NCBI GenBank assembly: GCA_029204225.1
Contig: CM055093.1
Span: forward strand, 33,988,525-34,052,524
Source: Diphasiastrum complanatum
Taxonomy: Eukaryota; Streptophyta; Lycopodiopsida; Lycopodiales; Lycopodiaceae
Reading direction: 5' to 3'
Length of the DNA stretch: 64,000 bases
Position 1 is the first letter of the stretch, and the number at the start of each line of letters is the position of its first letter. A program made the position numbers and the translations under genes. Under the pieces are notes generated by a model, which was not told the origin of the DNA, did no database searches, and saw nothing but the letters and a program-made list of their open reading frames with translations. This document shows, in pieces, positions 63,701 to 64,000 of this stretch.

Positions 63701-64000
63701 AAAGGATATCAAATTCGTGCAGCTAATAGCAAAACAGATAGAGAGAAATTTAAAGTGTCACACTGGAAAGGAAAAAGTACTAAATGGAGATGAGACTAAT
63801 ACTTTCTATTATGTTTTTCTAACATACTGAATCCTCAATGTCAGGGGAGTACCTTCTAGAAGTACTAAAATAATCGACTAGAAAATCTTACGGTAAATCA
63901 AAATCAAGATCGAAAAAGATGTAGTTGCTTACAGTTTCTTTTTCCAAATAGCAACCAGCAAGATTAAATAAGTCGCTGCACAAAGAAGACCACCAAGAAT
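52643..64000 (-). CDS. PQ-loop vacuolar/lysosomal-type cationic amino acid transporter, spliced, continues past the window
   Basis: Exons on the minus strand, 5' to 3': partial exon from beyond 64000 to about 63971; 63682-63656 (27 nt); 63467-63360; 57440-57226; 56893-56701; 55052-54936; 54834-54697; 53209-53189 (21 nt); 52979-52921; 52754-52643. Family marks are ILGGLLCAAT, LPTQLYVAV, YTMTTIVLMAQTIYYDHI, SARFLARSHTP, GWLMAAIYMSGRLPQIWLN with the second PQ motif, GLNPLMFVFALLGNVTYVG and LKPNLPWLVDAG. The protein belongs with yeast Ypq and animal PQLC2, seven-helix transporters of vacuole/lysosome membranes that export basic amino acids. The first PQ-loop should lie beyond 64000. Phases match at every junction except after the first partial exon. 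That exon lacks a GT donor where expected. The C-terminus is shorter than in relatives and its last codons are uncertain. The large intron at 57.4-63.4 kb holds repeats and a gag relic. Confidence 0.85.
53317..53395. repeat. (GA)n microsatellite in an intron
   Basis: Equivalent in position to 27740-27801 in arm 1. Confidence 0.97.
53650..53807. repeat. tandem duplication, unit about 79 bp, arm 2 only
   Basis: AAATTGTTCCTTCTAAGCAA and GCGCCCTTCGTAAAATGTTT (second copy GACGCCC...) occur twice in a row. Arm 1 has a single copy near 27420-27500. Confidence 0.85.
54866..54909. repeat. (CT)n microsatellite in a 101-bp intron
   Basis: Equivalent to 26032-26084 in arm 1. It is GA on the sense strand of the gene in both. 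Confidence 0.97.
58161..58212. repeat. (CT)n microsatellite
   Basis: Pure CT run in the large intron of the PQ-loop gene. Confidence 0.97.
59185..59421 (+). pseudogene. relic of Ty3 gag zinc knuckles
   Basis: The frame reads RCYGCDKNYRIVECPNKK and then CKDCNIGHPYLDFP. It aligns with the third and fourth knuckles of the Ty3 gags above (CFACGENHRVAECPNK, CHDCGYGHCYKDC). The His of the first and the last Cys of the second are replaced (Tyr, Phe). It is a short old fragment in antisense orientation inside the PQ-loop gene intron. Confidence 0.75.
59422..60701. other. no gene; diverged direct repeat
   Basis: Intronic, AT-rich. A stretch with GATGACAAGATCATCCCATT and TGTGCCACATATTTTGAC-TTTTATG at about 59500-59565 recurs, diverged, at about 59685-59750 (GATGTCAAGGTCATCCCATT). 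No coding signal. Confidence 0.5.
60702..60785. repeat. (AT)n then (GATA)n microsatellite
   Basis: Alternating AT followed by GATAGATA and TAGATA units. Confidence 0.95.
61542..61668. mobile_element. foldback MITE-like element
   Basis: TATTACCACATATAATCTAG at the left pairs with GGATTATATGGTAATG at the right, and AGAGTGGCGTAG pairs with CTACGCCACTC. Arms are about 45 bp with a loop of about 30 bp. No coding capacity. Confidence 0.75.
61868..61972. mobile_element. foldback element, GC-rich
   Basis: AAGGTCACCTTCTCAGCCAT at the left pairs, with mismatches, with AATGGCCTCAGAGGGTGACC at the right. The inner GGGAAGGGCCTTCC pairs with GAAGGGCCTTCC-like text. Distinct in sequence from the three other foldback elements. 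Confidence 0.65.
62190..62445. repeat. imperfect tandem repeat, unit about 85-95 bp, three copies
   Basis: Each unit has GTTATA-AGATAAGG, then TTGAGTG-AGTGTAGCATT, then CAAGTTGAAAG and an A-rich stretch. The first copy is the most diverged and the third ends near 62445. Confidence 0.8.
62460..62692 (-). other. possible extra linker exon of the PQ-loop gene
   Basis: A minus-strand frame without stops reads SSEEAASELPLPSGHDSNQ and continues about 75 codons. It is acidic and Ser/Pro-rich, like the loop between the two halves of PQ-loop transporters. It lies between exons 63467-63360 and 57440-57226. Those two exons already join in phase 0 without it, and I could not fix its splice sites, so it may be alternative or chance. 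Confidence 0.25.

Overview
The window is plant nuclear DNA. It has spliced genes with GT-AG introns, Ty1/copia and Ty3/gypsy LTR retrotransposons primed by plant-type tRNAs, a decayed Helitron-type helicase, small foldback (MITE-like) elements and many long CT/GA microsatellites. Nothing prokaryotic is present. I cannot name the species.

Layout. 1-2.5 kb is non-coding apart from a relic of an old gag gene. 2,525-21,088 is a copia element on the minus strand with paired LTRs and a 5-bp target duplication (AGGAG); it split the old gag relic. Inside its leader sits a 12.3-kb Ty3 element (7,957-20,304, minus strand) with 755-bp LTRs and a 5-bp target duplication (CTTAG). The nesting order is therefore old gag relic, then copia, then Ty3. 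The Ty3 element carries a long extra coding region between pol and its 3' LTR that I do not recognise. About 22.98-29.77 kb is the first arm of a large inverted duplication. About 29.8-52 kb is a spacer holding repeats, a Helitron helicase pseudogene (33.6-35.7 kb), a second copy of the same Ty3 family on the plus strand (38,083 to about 45.70 kb, truncated), and a copia 5' part fused to a chromovirus 3' part (45.70-48.95 kb). About 51.99-57.63 kb is the second arm. 57.6-64 kb is intron and upstream exons of the host gene.

Host gene. Both arms carry the same spliced gene, a PQ-loop membrane transporter of the PQLC2/Ypq type (vacuolar or lysosomal cationic amino acid transport). The minus-strand copy (52,643 to beyond 64,000) has the linker and C-terminal exons inside the arm, plus N-terminal exons at 63.36-64.0 kb upstream of it. 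The plus-strand copy (23,196-29,097) has only the seven exons inside the arm, so it is best read as a 5'-truncated duplicate. Both copies keep open exons, conserved splice sites and a 21-nt microexon.

All the mobile-element coding regions seen here are broken by stops, frameshifts, insertions or deletions. They look like fossils rather than active elements. The most unusual features are the Ty3 element's unidentified 3' coding region, a short motif clustered in that element's non-coding segments, the copia/chromovirus fusion, and the inverted gene duplication with its microexons. I did not find a convincing new multi-gene system.
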